Shown here piece by piece: positions 1-10,908 of a stretch of DNA of 64,000 bases (the first letter of the stretch is position 1; each line of letters opens with the position of its first letter). Position numbers and translations under genes: made by a program. The DNA comes from Gyrodactylus bullatarudis (lineage: Eukaryota > Platyhelminthes > Monogenea > Gyrodactylidea > Gyrodactylidae). The stretch spans positions 1,674,629 through 1,738,628 of the forward strand of contig SSNU01000247.1 of the NCBI GenBank assembly GCA_012064415.1, read 5' to 3'. Below the pieces are notes generated by a model, which saw only the letters and a program-made list of their open reading frames with translations, searched no databases and was not told the DNA's origin.

Positions 1-37
1 TTTTCATTTTTTAACACAAACAATTTACATAACTCAC

Positions 38-836
38 CAGCCCTCAACTTTCGATATTCTGGCTTTTGAAAGTAATCTTTTAGAGATACAAATATGCAAA
101 TTAAACCAAGCACGCTGACAAGTACAAGGTAGAGAACTTTGTATTTGGGATGACAGAAGAATGAAAAGTGCAGCCATGGAACAAAAGATCCGACGGTTAA
201 AATAGCTATACCAGCATAATCAAGTCTAATGAGCAAATTATTTTTTAAATATGAACCTTACTTGTTGAAAAATCGACCGACACATTCTGAGTGGCAGTGG
301 ACAGTGTGAAAAAGCCACGAGAATCCAAGCGCCAGAATTGCGCTGGCAAAAAATACTGAGACAACTGCGCGTTCTTCCCAATCTAGATTGATGCTAGGCT
401 GTACTAGAAACGCAACAGCTAAAATAACAAAAGTTATGAATCCAATTAAATGTGTCCATATATTGATAGTCTCCGAATGCATTCGAAATATAGATGAAAA
501 ACAAGCATAGAAAGAATGAAGTTGAGGTCGATGACCTTGGTGAATATATTCATTGTCACGCATCCAGTCAGGCAAGTGTTGATGGCTAACCAAATACCAT
601 CCTGACTTGATGATTGTTTGCACGAAATCTTCAGCTTGATGAAAAGCATTATGAAAAGTATGAGATATTCCGCTGTAATGTTTATCCAAATTGTCAGAAC
701 TTAAAGTTCTCTTATTGATTAATTGACTTTCTTGACGGTTGAAGGATTTTTCTTTAATATCCTCTTGATTTAGCAGGGGTAAATCAGAAAGATTTCTCTT
801 GTGAACTTTTCTTATCTTCAATTCAGAATCTGTCAT
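38..836 (-). CDS. ADIPOR: Adiponectin receptor (PAQR family), 5' part; gene runs off the left edge
   Basis: Exon 1 is 836-262 and exon 2 is 225-38, joined by a 36-bp intron; a GTGAGT donor at 37-32 shows that the gene continues beyond the window. The protein has a roughly 75-residue soluble N-terminus, the AdipoR block DWMRDNEYIHQGHRP, then HSETINIWTHL leading into the first membrane helix, and SWLFHTVHCHSE, which holds a PAQR zinc-binding His. Exon 2 gives LDYAGIAIL and GSFVPWL, both typical of the family. AdipoRs are seven-helix membrane proteins with zinc-dependent ceramidase activity; this role is inferred from homology. The start is the ATG at 836. An upstream in-frame TTG is not needed. 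It is transcribed divergently from ADAM10. Confidence 0.93.
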
Positions 837-874
837 TTTAAAAGTTCGCAATCATTTTTTAAAATATCAGTTTC
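837..874. promoter_or_regulatory. Minimal bidirectional intergenic region between ADIPOR and ADAM10
   Basis: Only 38 bp separate the two divergent start codons. No TATA-like element can serve both genes here. Either transcription starts inside the neighbour, or the 5' UTRs are added by splicing. The stretch ATATCAG lies 4 bp before the ADAM10 ATG and could be a splice acceptor. Confidence 0.5.
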
Positions 875-3800
875 ATGGCTAATACTTTTAGAGATGATTC
901 TTTAAACTTTAGTTGCATTTTCAAATATATGCAAGCAAATTTGCTGTTTATTTATGTGTTAAACCTTTCTATATTTTATTTTAATGCTCAATTGAATCAT
1001 ATATTCAATAAATATGACATAGTGTATCAAATACCCCGTTATTCCAGACACAAAAGAAGTGTTTATCAAATACACGATTCTATTTCCATAGATTTGCCGT
1101 TCAAAAACAAAACTTTGAGTTTAAACCTCTATAAAAACTCAAAAATTCTTTCCTCAGAGTTTTTCAAAGATTCAACATTCACCAGATATAATATATTGCC
1201 TGTAAGAGGATCTGTAAATGGACTTGTTAACAGTACAGTTAGCGGAATTTTAGTCAATAATAGATTTCGTGGAAACATTTTCTTAAATGGCAGTCTTGAT
1301 TTATCTAGTCCTTCAACATTATTTGTTGAGCCAGTCTTTGGTTTTTTAAATTCTACTAATGGCAATGCATTTGTAGTTTATCCTGGTAATGGAATAAAAG
1401 AAAGCAATTCCAACTCTTCTTGTTCGTCAGAAATTTTACCAGTTATTGTGGAACGCCAGAAACGTTCCCTGTATAGTTATGTACAAGCAGCCTTTCAAAA
1501 GTCTGATAAAAATGGTTTTGAGGATTCAAAAAATCGAGTTTGCAATCTCTTTCTTCAGACTGATACATATCTTTGGGACTATGTCATGTCTTTGCGTCAT
1601 ATCAATAGAAATCCAGATCTTGCCTATCAGGAAATTCAATCCATCTTAATTTTACATGTTGAAAGTATTCAACTCATTTACAGCAATGCTATATTCCAGA
1701 CTTTTTCAGGGCGAATAAAATATCATGGAATTAATTTTCGAGTTGATCGTATGCAAATTAATACTACAGACGTTGATTGTCGTATTCGGAAAAACTTCGA
1801 TGAAAAGATTCTTCGAGGATCTTTTGCTGAGAACAATCCCTTTTGCTCACCTAATATTGATGTCACTAATTTCCTCAATCTCAATAGTTACATGGTTCAT
1901 GATGATTTTTGTCTTTCCTACATATTTACTTATCGTGATTTTGCCGGGGGCACCCTAGGCCTGGCTTGGGTAGCACAAGCAGGGGCTATCGGAGGTATCT
2001 GTGAGAAGAATCGCCCAATGAAAGAGGCTGGCCAGACAAAAATGCTGAATAAAAGTTTAAATACTGGCGTTGTAACCCTGATGAATTATGGTTCCAGGGT
2101 TGCTCTCAAAGTTTCCCAGCTCACATTTGCCCACGAAGTCGGCCATAATTTCGGCGCGAAACATGATGACGATCACAAGGAAGATCAACCTCGTTGCTTA
2201 CCACAATCAAACCATCCTGATGGAAATTATCTCATGTTCGCCAGTGCAACATCTGGCGATAAAATGAATAATAACAAATTTAGTGATTGCTCCCTAGATT
2301 CCATAGCCAAACTTGTCAATGATGTGATTAAAGTGAGCTATTTCTTTCTTATTCATGACCAAACTACATCTTGTCTGAATTTGTTTTCAAGTGGAAAACT
2401 GTCGTGAGTTTTTTTTCATGAAATCGAATCTAATCATGATATGGTTTAGCTACACTGTCTGATTGAATAATTTTCATCCTTGTGAATGATCTTTTACTAA
2501 AATGTACTTGTAACTTTATTATTTGGTTGCCATGGATCGAGTTCAAACTTGAAAAAAGAAGGTCAACTTGTTCATCATATTCTCACTGGTACGACATTAA
2601 AGAAATAGTTTCTTCTTTCTCTTCTATTCAGTTGACCATGAATTCGTGTTTGTATTCGTTCATTTTCACAGTTTTAGTTAATGTTACATTTGGGTACTGT
2701 ATAATGTCAAGTGTATAGTGAAAATCCTATCTCTTATTCAACAAATAGGCCTACTCTGCTGTTCATTTAGGGCTGGAAATTGTCCTGTATTTCTGAGAGA
2801 GGGTTTTAATAAAATAGATATGTATATTTTGGAGCCTATTTCATCAGACTTTATCATAATCTATTGCTAATTTTTGTCATTTTTGGTATTTCCATGACCT
2901 AATTAATTTGCAACAGATAAAATGAAAGGCTACTACTCTTCCTGCATCTCAACAATTTATATTCATATCTGTTCTACAAAGGTTCTATTTATTGATCGGA
3001 TTGTTATTAATGAAGGTAGATTTCAGACAGACAAAGATTTCTCTCGTGTTTCTCGGGCATTTCTTGATCCTTAGTTTATTTTTCAAAATTTATTGCCAAA
3101 AGTAGAATAAATTCTTTCATTTTCTCCTACCTCTCTATCTCTTAATAGTGATTATCTCAATTCTTTTTCTATTATTACACAAAGTATTATTGCATTACCC
3201 AATCCTTGCCCAATTGGTGTTTTAATTAATTAATACATCTCTAATCATCGTGTCTATCCTCTATCTAATGTTTAAATAATATTTAATAAATATAGATATT
3301 GATTTGATTGATTATATAGATAAACTTATTATCCAGACAGTTAGTTTACTTTTTTATTTAAATCGGTATATTTCGCTAGAGATTTTTAGAATTAATACCA
3401 TATCGATTAGATATGCATAACATGCCGTCCTTATAATAGTACCTGCTTTGTTTAAATTTCGCCAAATTATTATAATTCAAAAAAGTACCAAGCTCATATA
3501 ACTTTCAGAGAGTTTTTCATTCTACTGCATTGAATAGATTACTTTTACTGATCAGTAAAATCAGAAAAATGACGAAATATAAATTTAAAATCTGATCTAA
3601 GTGATTTTAAATTTTTTTCTGGCAGTAGTTTAAAAAGTGATTTGCTGCTAGTGTTAATACCAAGATCCATATCACGTGGTATTTTCAGATTTTGAGGAGT
3701 TTTCAAAGCAGGATTGTTGTTTATCTAATAAAGTCTTTTCAAGATTTCTTTTTATATTCTATTTAGAATCAGGGAAAATTTCTCTCAAATAAACCAAATA

Positions 3801-6800
3801 TTTCTCCAGACTCACGTGAATGAATACCTTTTTCTAGCGTATCAAAAATAGTATTAATACTATTTGTAAATTTAGTAGGAACCTTGTCACTAGGCTAGAC
3901 TAAAATTTACTTTTTCACTTTTCATGAAAAAACGAATAATTCTCAACTTGATAAAATCTATATCTCTGTATTTAATCAACTCAACTCTAATGTATTTGTT
4001 GTCTGCAGCAAGAAATAATTTGTTTATTAAATAAATACAATTTCTCTAATAAAAAGAAACTCGTAGAAGTGATATTGAACAACCACGCTTTTGATAGGAC
4101 ATCACGGTGATTTATTCAGCAATTAAAATTATGAATCAAAGTATTAGTTACTCATTCTATATCTTAGTAAACTCTAGCTCAATATAGATACTCACTATAA
4201 AATGAAATGATAAAAGAATTGGATTCTATTAACCTAGTTTAATCCAACATTCCTTTATATTTCAAAGGGTCCTAATAACTGTCTGATAAAATCAGACGGG
4301 CCATTCTGTGGCAATCGACTAACTGAAGAAGATGAACAATGTGATTGTGGCTTCACTGAGGCCGAATGTAATGACAAATGCTGTCATCCTAATGATGCTG
4401 GGTATGGTAGCAGTTGTCGCCTTAAAGATTTCTACCTTGATGAAAGCAAGAGCAGAAAAAAGGTGCGTTACTCTATTGTAAATTGAAATTCTCAATTAAG
4501 CTGAAATGCATCAGTTAAAAGTTAAAAAAGAAGTTTTTAACATTTTATTGTATGATATGTAGATTCAATGCAGTCCAAACGCTGGGGAATGTTGTACGTC
4601 AGATTGTGAATTTAGAACAGAACAACACATGTGTCGCCCAGAGAGTGAATGTCATGGCTCAAGCTTTTGCTCGGGATCTTCAGTCAAGTGTCCTCCATCA
4701 AAGCCAAATCCAGACAATACTCCATGTCAGAATATGACAAAAGTTTGTAAATCTGGCCAATGCTTGGGCAGTATTTGTGAGCATATCAATGGTTGGGAAG
4801 AATGTACAATTGAAAATTCTAGTATCATGAATAGTCAAGAATTTGCTGAACGTCTTTGCTATGTGGCCTGTCAAAGGTGGGAGACAACCACCAATAGAGA
4901 TGGGAAAAAAATCAAGAGGCCCCTAACCAATTGTATCTCCACGTATGATCTAGAAAAGGTAAGTGTTATCTACTTGTAAAATCATTGATTTTTATATAAG
5001 ATTATATCAAGTATCTTCTGAACAACTCAACCTTTGCGTAGATTTTTCATCTAGAAATTTTTGAATCAAGCCAATTTCTATTTAAACTTGTAATTGAATA
5101 AAACCTTGTCTTAGATCATGTGAATTTTTTATGGTTTATGCCTGGTTCGGCTTTCAGATCAGGATCAAAAGTTTTATTTGGTATCTTTTGAATAGCGATA
5201 ATTTACCCGATGTTTTTCGATTTTATCCCTCTACTACTGACACAATTACAAGCATATAGGGGAAGAAGAACATTTTCAGAATATATAAAATAATTTTTCA
5301 TGCATTCTTGCGAAAAAGAGATAAATCATAAAATTTAGTATTGGTCGATACAGAAATTCCATTCATTTTGCAACCTATCGAAGTAATAATTCTGTAATAT
5401 TTTTGAATTATAATTTCTCAATAGTTTATTGATTCACAATAACACTCCTAGATTCACAATAAATTCTAGACAAAAAAATGAATCAATCATCATTAAGAAT
5501 GCGCACATTTAAATATATTTTGGAATAAAAACTTCTTCTACACTGTTACCATGATTTTTTACATCTCTTTATTTTGCTCAAGCCAGTTTATTTACGAATC
5601 TTGAAGCGATTTTTGGAAATGATAATTTTCTGATTTTGCTAAACTCTACAATACCAGATCAATAGGCAATATCACACTAGGTTTCTACTCTCTCCAGCCT
5701 ACTTATTTTACATTTCTACCCATTCTTTTATACAATTCAATGTAGAATTCTATTTCAATTATTACTTACGAAAACACCTGTTCAAACATTGCATGATTCA
5801 ATTTTTGGATAAAAATAGAAATCTTTTCATATTATCCATAGATTTTTGGGCAAATAAATAATGAAGAAATAACGTCTCTTAAACTTTTTCATCTCTTCTT
5901 CTAGAACAATGAAATTTATCTCAGGCATAAAGAGCTCTCCAAATTTCTCATAAGAAATGGCAAAGGTATTCAACTCGCACCAGGCCAGCCGTGTGACAAT
6001 CATCGGGGTTATTGTGATGTCTTTCGTCAATGTAGACCTATTGTAGCACAAGGTCCCTTGGCTCGTCTCCGCAGTCTAATTTTTGACGTTATGATGTGGA
6101 ATAAAGTGAAAAACTTTATTACCGTATGTTGCAGGAAAAATTTGATTATAATTTCCAATCTGTAGTTAAACCATTTGTGAATAGGTCTACTGGTGGGGCA
6201 TGTTGCTCATGTCTCTCTTCTTCATCATGGTCATGGTTCTCTTTGTAAAGGTCTTTGGATATTCCCATCCAGCAGCCTCTCTACCCCTTAATCGAATAAT
6301 ATCCCTCGGCCTTGTCGACAATTCACCTCGCCCATGCACGGAAATGTCAAAAAAGAGAAAACAACTCAAATCCCAGAAAGAAAGTCTTTCTGATGATTCC
6401 AATTATATTACAGCTCGAAGTACTGATAATACTGTTAATACCAGTGAGTTTACTCTGTCTATATAAAGCTATTCTCGATGAATTTGTGGGAGTTCATGAT
6501 TATTTTTTAAAAATCTCATCAAGGTGTCAAAATTTTGAAGAAAAAAAATTTTGTGGAAAAATTTGGAGACATTTTAAATTTCGAGCTGGCGCGATTTTTT
6601 CTTTTTTTAAACTTTGAGTTGAAAATTTTTGTTGATTTCAAGGTGTGAGAGAATTATTATTAATAAACGTTATTTTTCAGGATCCAGCTCGAAATTTGAA
6701 ATGTCTCCATTTTTTTTTCGAATTATTTTTTCTTATACATGTGCTAGTGTACCTTATGATTCAGGTTACCAAAATATCTACCAAAATATATATTTTGATA

Positions 6801-7886
6801 CCTTGATGAGATTTATTTCAATAATCATGAATTCCCACAAATTCGTCGAGAAAAGCTGTAGATATATTGAATTATTGCATAAGACGAAAAGAATAATTAT
6901 TGCAATTACTGTCATGGAAACTTGGATGACCTAGATGATAATATATATTTTTTATTACTTTTCAGTTGGTTTGATAGGAAAATTAACTGTTGTTGAACCT
7001 AAAAACGAATCTCTTTTGAGAAAGTTGAAAAGATTAGCCTCTCTCCGGAGAAAGAATCAGGTTAAATGCGATTCTGACACAAACACTGCTACCCCAACCA
7101 AAACTTTGACAGTCCAAAGAATCTATCGACCCAAAAGGTTTAAATTCGACATTCAAGATCGTGCGAGGAGATTAACCCATGGCCTCCACTTTAGCATACC
7201 CAGGCTAGATAGTGAAACATTGAGAAGACTTAGCTATGAGCGAAATCTTAGGAAGCAGCAATTTGAGAACTCCCTGAGTATACCACTAGTTTTAATCCCG
7301 AACGAAGGAAAGTCGATTGAAAAGTCAAACTCCTTCTCGAATTCCTCCACTAGTCTGGGGCATCTTGATAAGCATAATCCACACCTCAAACTGATATCAT
7401 CACCAATGATGAATTTGAATGAAAACTTTGATCCTTCCACCTATGAATCACTGAAATATCTTGACCCTAATCCTATAACCGATTTCGAATACAATCTAGA
7501 TTTTACTGAAAATCAACCATCTATATCGCTTGGCAGACCACCCTTGATTCGAGAGGCCTCAGATGCTTCAGATTTTGTCTATGAAAGGTCTATGAGAAGT
7601 CAAGAAAGTTCCAAGAAAAAAACGCTTGGTTAAAAATTTAATTTTTCTACAGTAATTTGCCTGCTATTTAGTATATTTATCAATAATTTGTTCTAATTAA
7701 AGAATTCTCTTTTGCATGATTAGTTTTTTCTAGAATATTCTATTTTTAAATACTTATAGCCTATTGTGTTTAATTTTAGGGCTTGTACTCATACAAGAAT
7801 CTGATGTTCAATTCCAAGACTATGACAATCGAAGAATTAATATTCTGCCCCCAAAGAAGCGTGAAAAACGCCAAAAGAGAGTTTAA
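875..7886 (+). CDS. ADAM10: ADAM10 / Kuzbanian-type metalloprotease
   Basis: I join seven exons: 875-2332, 4268-4462, 4563-4958, 5905-6123, 6185-6443, 6966-7628 and 7780-7886, giving about 1,098 residues. All junctions are in phase with GT/AG ends. The order is a hydrophobic leader near residues 19-38 (an internal ATG at 929 could also start it), a prodomain ending at the furin site RQKR (194-197), a reprolysin-type catalytic domain with the zinc motif HEVGHNFGAKH (from 420), a Cys-rich disintegrin-like region, a transmembrane helix starting YWWGMLLMSLFF (about 757-780) and a cytoplasmic tail. The block NYLMFASATSGDKMNNNKF is closer to ADAM10 than to ADAM17. ADAM10 sheds Notch and other ectodomains at the cell surface. 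The tail is about 320 residues, far longer than in vertebrates but like fly Kuzbanian, and ends in a polybasic stretch. The last intron (7629-7779) is less certain; unspliced, the frame stops at 7633. Confidence 0.93.
2333..4267 (+). other. ADAM10 intron 1
   Basis: This is a 1.9-kb AT-rich intron with donor GTGAGC and acceptor CAAAG. Open frames in it are short and show no recognisable protein. I see no repeat or RNA gene. Confidence 0.7.
6467..6857. mobile_element. Fold-back MITE inside an ADAM10 intron
   Basis: The ends form a long imperfect inverted repeat. The left end reads AGCTATTCTCGATGAATTTG and the right end, reverse-complemented, reads AGCTTTTCTCGACGAATTTG. Similarity continues through TCATGATTATT, ATCTCATCAAGG and ATTTCGAGCTGG. 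It has no coding capacity. It lies wholly within the intron 6444-6965. A second copy with the same termini lies at 50667-50983 in the bestrophin gene. The superfamily is unknown and the target duplication is not clear, with TA possible. Confidence 0.7.
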
Positions 7887-8396
7887 AGTTTTTGTGCGTG
7901 CTTACAAAACTACATATATATATTGCATTTGAATTTTTATCCCGTTTTTTCTAAACAAAATCTATAACCAAGATTATTATTTAAAAGGTTGATGATGTAA
8001 TAATAAATTTTTTTCTTATTCAACATTGCCTTTTTCATTAATTAATAGAGTTACAGTGTATCAATAGTTTGAACAACGCTCTACAACTTTAGTTGTGGTC
8101 GACTCTCTGAAAACAAAATACAATTATTTTTATTATAATCAATGATTCATCTCATTAGTTAGCTCAACAGAATCTGAACAGATTGAGAACTCACATCTAT
8201 AATCTTTTTTTAAAAATATAATAAAGATATTTCTCACATAAGATATTATATTATTAAATTATTCAATACAACTTTTGTAATAATAATAATTATAGTATTA
8301 GTTCTTGAAAATAAGAATCCTTTTTTCTTGTAAATTCTTTTTTATTGGAATAAAATCAAAAGATGCGTTTTTATACAGTAGGACAGCATCATGATT
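7887..8396. other. Intergenic region between convergent ADAM10 and DNAJB6 genes
   Basis: This 510-bp AT-rich stretch holds AATAAA-like signals, for example around 8000 (AATAATAAATTTTT), and presumably both 3' UTRs. I see nothing else in it. Confidence 0.5.
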
Positions 8397-9110
8397 TTAA
8401 CGATGTGTTAACCTTTGCTGGCCACCCTTTTCAAGGTCCTTCTTCACAATATTTGTTACAACACCATCTATTTCTTCCGTGGTGGTCTCTTTTCCATTTT
8501 CCCGAACAGTTGTTACCGTGTGAACTTTTCCATTAACAACAGTTGAAGATGAAGAATAACTCTTGAAGCTGCCCCCTGATCTCATAGGGCCTTGGGACAT
8601 GCTTTGCATTGTTTGCATAGCATGTAATCCAAAGGGTTGAAAATCTGGAAATCCAGAAAAAGACATAAAATTTGACCGAGGATAAGGTGCAGCACGAGAA
8701 TTTGTTCTTCTATTATTCAAATTCATAAATTGTATAGGGTGATCAGCGAAAAGCGAACCGAAAGGATCTCCTCCAAAAACTTCTCTAAAAATGTCCATTG
8801 GTTCTCGAAACTGATAAAACGCCTCGAATGGATCATGCATGTGACCTTGTGATGATGGTCTATGCTGCCGTCCTCCAGAGCCGAGTCCATTTTTACCATA
8901 TCTATCATAATGAGCTCGTTTATTATCATCTGAGAGGACTTCAAATGCTTCACCGATTTGCTTAAACTTTTTCTCTGCCACTGCTTTATTATCCATGTTT
9001 TTGTCTGGATGCCATTTAAGAGCTAGTTGTCTGTATCGTGCTTTTATAGCTGCCTTATCGGCATTTCTATCTAGGCCTAGAATTTTGTAATAATCTTCTT
9101 CTTCGCTCAT
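8397..9110 (-). CDS. DNAJB6: DNAJB6/DNAJB2-type HSP40 co-chaperone
   Basis: This is an intronless gene of 237 residues. Residues 6-73 are a J domain with the catalytic tripeptide in KWHPDKN. They are followed by a Gly/Phe-rich segment with DPFEAFYQF and [11 protein letters not shown], as in DNAJB6 and DNAJB2. The C-terminal part has a Ser run ([18 protein letters not shown]) equivalent to the DNAJB6 Ser/Thr-rich region that holds back amyloid aggregation, and ends [13 protein letters not shown]. The role, inferred from family, is to stimulate HSP70 ATPase and chaperone aggregation-prone clients in cytosol and nucleus. It uses the ATG at 9110. The divergent neighbour starts 156 bp away. Confidence 0.93.
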   Translation of the reverse strand: MSEEEDYYKILGLDRNADKAAIKARYRQLALKWHPDKNMDNKAVAEKKFKQIGEAFEVLSDDNKRAHYDRYGKNGLGSGGRQHRPSSQGHMHDPFEAFYQFREPMDIFREVFGGDPFGSLFADHPIQFMNLNNRRTNSRAAPYPRSNFMSFSGFPDFQPFGLHAMQTMQSMSQGPMRSGGSFKSYSSSSTVVNGKVHTVTTVRENGKETTTEEIDGVVTNIVKKDLEKGGQQRLTHR

Positions 9111-9266
9111 AGTACAATAGAAATATTAAAAAGGCATACTATAAGCTCGGTGAATAAACAAAATCTACTAAACCTATTCTTTTTAAGTTTTTTGGTGGAT
9201 TTTCAAATTAAACTGTTTGCTGTACTGTAGTATGATTGGTTGAACATGATACGACGATGAAATGCT
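9111..9266. promoter_or_regulatory. Divergent promoter region, DNAJB6 and TPR gene
   Basis: The 156 bp between the two start codons must hold both 5' regions. No recognisable TATA box or heat-shock element was found by eye. Confidence 0.4.
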
Positions 9267-10908
9267 ATGGATGAAACAGAAGTTCCCAAAGAGAAATCAT
9301 TAAACTCCTTAGTGTCAACTTCAATGAAAATTTGTAAACGCTTAGAGTTTGTTTTGCTAAATTCAGATAAAGAATTGGATAGTTATGATTACAAGACAAG
9401 AGCTAGGCAAGAAATAGTTAAATTTCAGGTTTGATTGAAAATTTTTAATTTATCAATATTCTAGATTATATCATTATTAAATCAAATTGTGGATGATTAT
9501 CGCACTGGAATACATTTAGCCATTAACAGAATTCGGGATCTATCGTTGGAAAATGAGGACATTAAAAAAGAAATTAAAGCCAAAAATATCGAATTCGAAT
9601 CTAATCAAAAAATTATCTCCGATCTAGAGAAGGAAATTGAGCTTTTGAAACAACCTCCTCTAGTTGTAATTCCTTCAGATTGTCAGGATATTGTTGATAT
9701 CGAATGTAAGTTTTTTCTATTAAATAATATCAATAACAGATATGCAATTCAGTCAGACGAGTAGTTTCTGTGAGAAGCAATTCACTTTATTCCTCTCACC
9801 AAGAATTAGAGGAGTTTACACTATGGTCCTTCAAAAGATTTCCACGAACAAACATCGCCTTATCATTCCAGTCATCAGTAAAATGATTGACGAAAGCCAA
9901 ATGGATCTTAGCTTGGATGTTGTACAACTTCTGATTATCAGAGCTATAATTTTCAAAGATTTGAAAATGTTTGATAAGGCACGTGAAGACTTAATGGAAG
10001 CCTACACTTCAAATATCACTCCAGTATCTAGTCATTTACTTCACATTAATGAGATTACGAATGTTTTTATCCTAAAACTACTCATTGGCCTTGACTTGCA
10101 TGACCGAAATTTCACTGACGCTAAAGAACATTACGAGCTTATGATCGATGGAAAGTTGAATATTGATGCTTATGATAGAAACAGTATCGCTATCGATTAT
10201 TTCAACCTCGGAATGATTCACATCCAGACAAATACTCTTGACCATGTACGTCGTTTCTAAAACATGTTCATATCTAAAAGAGTTACATAATATTATTTTT
10301 ATAGGGCCATAGCTATCCCTTTTTCTAATCAGAATCATGATATTAATATTTTTATATTCAATTCCCATAAATCATTGGCTACATATAGTTCACTAATTAT
10401 CTATTAGATATTCATATTATCAACTTCATAAATCAAAAGAAAATGTGACAAAAATTAAACGACCTTTAAAAATCTTCAACCCTCTTAATCCGACTTGATA
10501 TTTCAGCATGAAACTCAAAAGTGTAATAAATTTTTCAAATAAATTTAGGCGATTCACGCATTCCAAGACTCTCTTGGCATTTTCAGCAACACCCAGAAAG
10601 AAAAATCTTCAGCCTTTGTTGTAAACGTAAAGAATCAAATGGCTATGGCGTACTTTAAACAGGGCGCCATTAAGAAAGCTTACAATCTCTACAGGGAAGT
10701 ATTAACTGATGCCTATGAGACAACTGTAGAAAAATTCAGTAGTACTGAAAATCACCAACCTCTCTGGTACGTGGCGGAAGAGTTTCATGATGGAACTTCT
10801 GTCTTACTAGCTAAACTAGATCAAGAGACTGGCATCAACTTGATGAATGATATCATCAAGGTCTTACCCAAGATTGTTACAGAGCAAATTAATCATATAA
10901 AGTCGTGA
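9267..10908 (+). CDS. Coiled-coil and TPR-like protein of unknown function
   Basis: Four exons (9267-9428, 9465-9705, 9740-10245, 10549-10908) join in phase to about 422 residues. The first two introns are 36 and 34 bp. The N-terminal 110 residues are charged and coiled-coil forming (a repeated pattern through DIKKEIKAKNIEFES). The rest is helical with TPR-like pairs: MFDKAREDLMEAY, IAIDYFNLGMIHI, AIHAFQDSLGIF, MAMAYFKQGAIKKAYNLYREVL. TPRs normally serve as protein-binding scaffolds. I do not recognise the orthologue. At the end, TCG|TGAGTT also fits a donor at GTGAGT (10904), which would add a few residues, but a stop follows soon in either case. The ATG at 9262 opens a frame that stops at once, so 9267 is the start. 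Confidence 0.7.

Noticed and set aside
837..851. N-terminal extension of ADIPOR from a TTG codon at 851
   Set aside because: TTG is not a normal metazoan start; an ATG is available at 836. The same applied to TTG or GTG-led extensions at 14201, 18738, 48706 and 57508.
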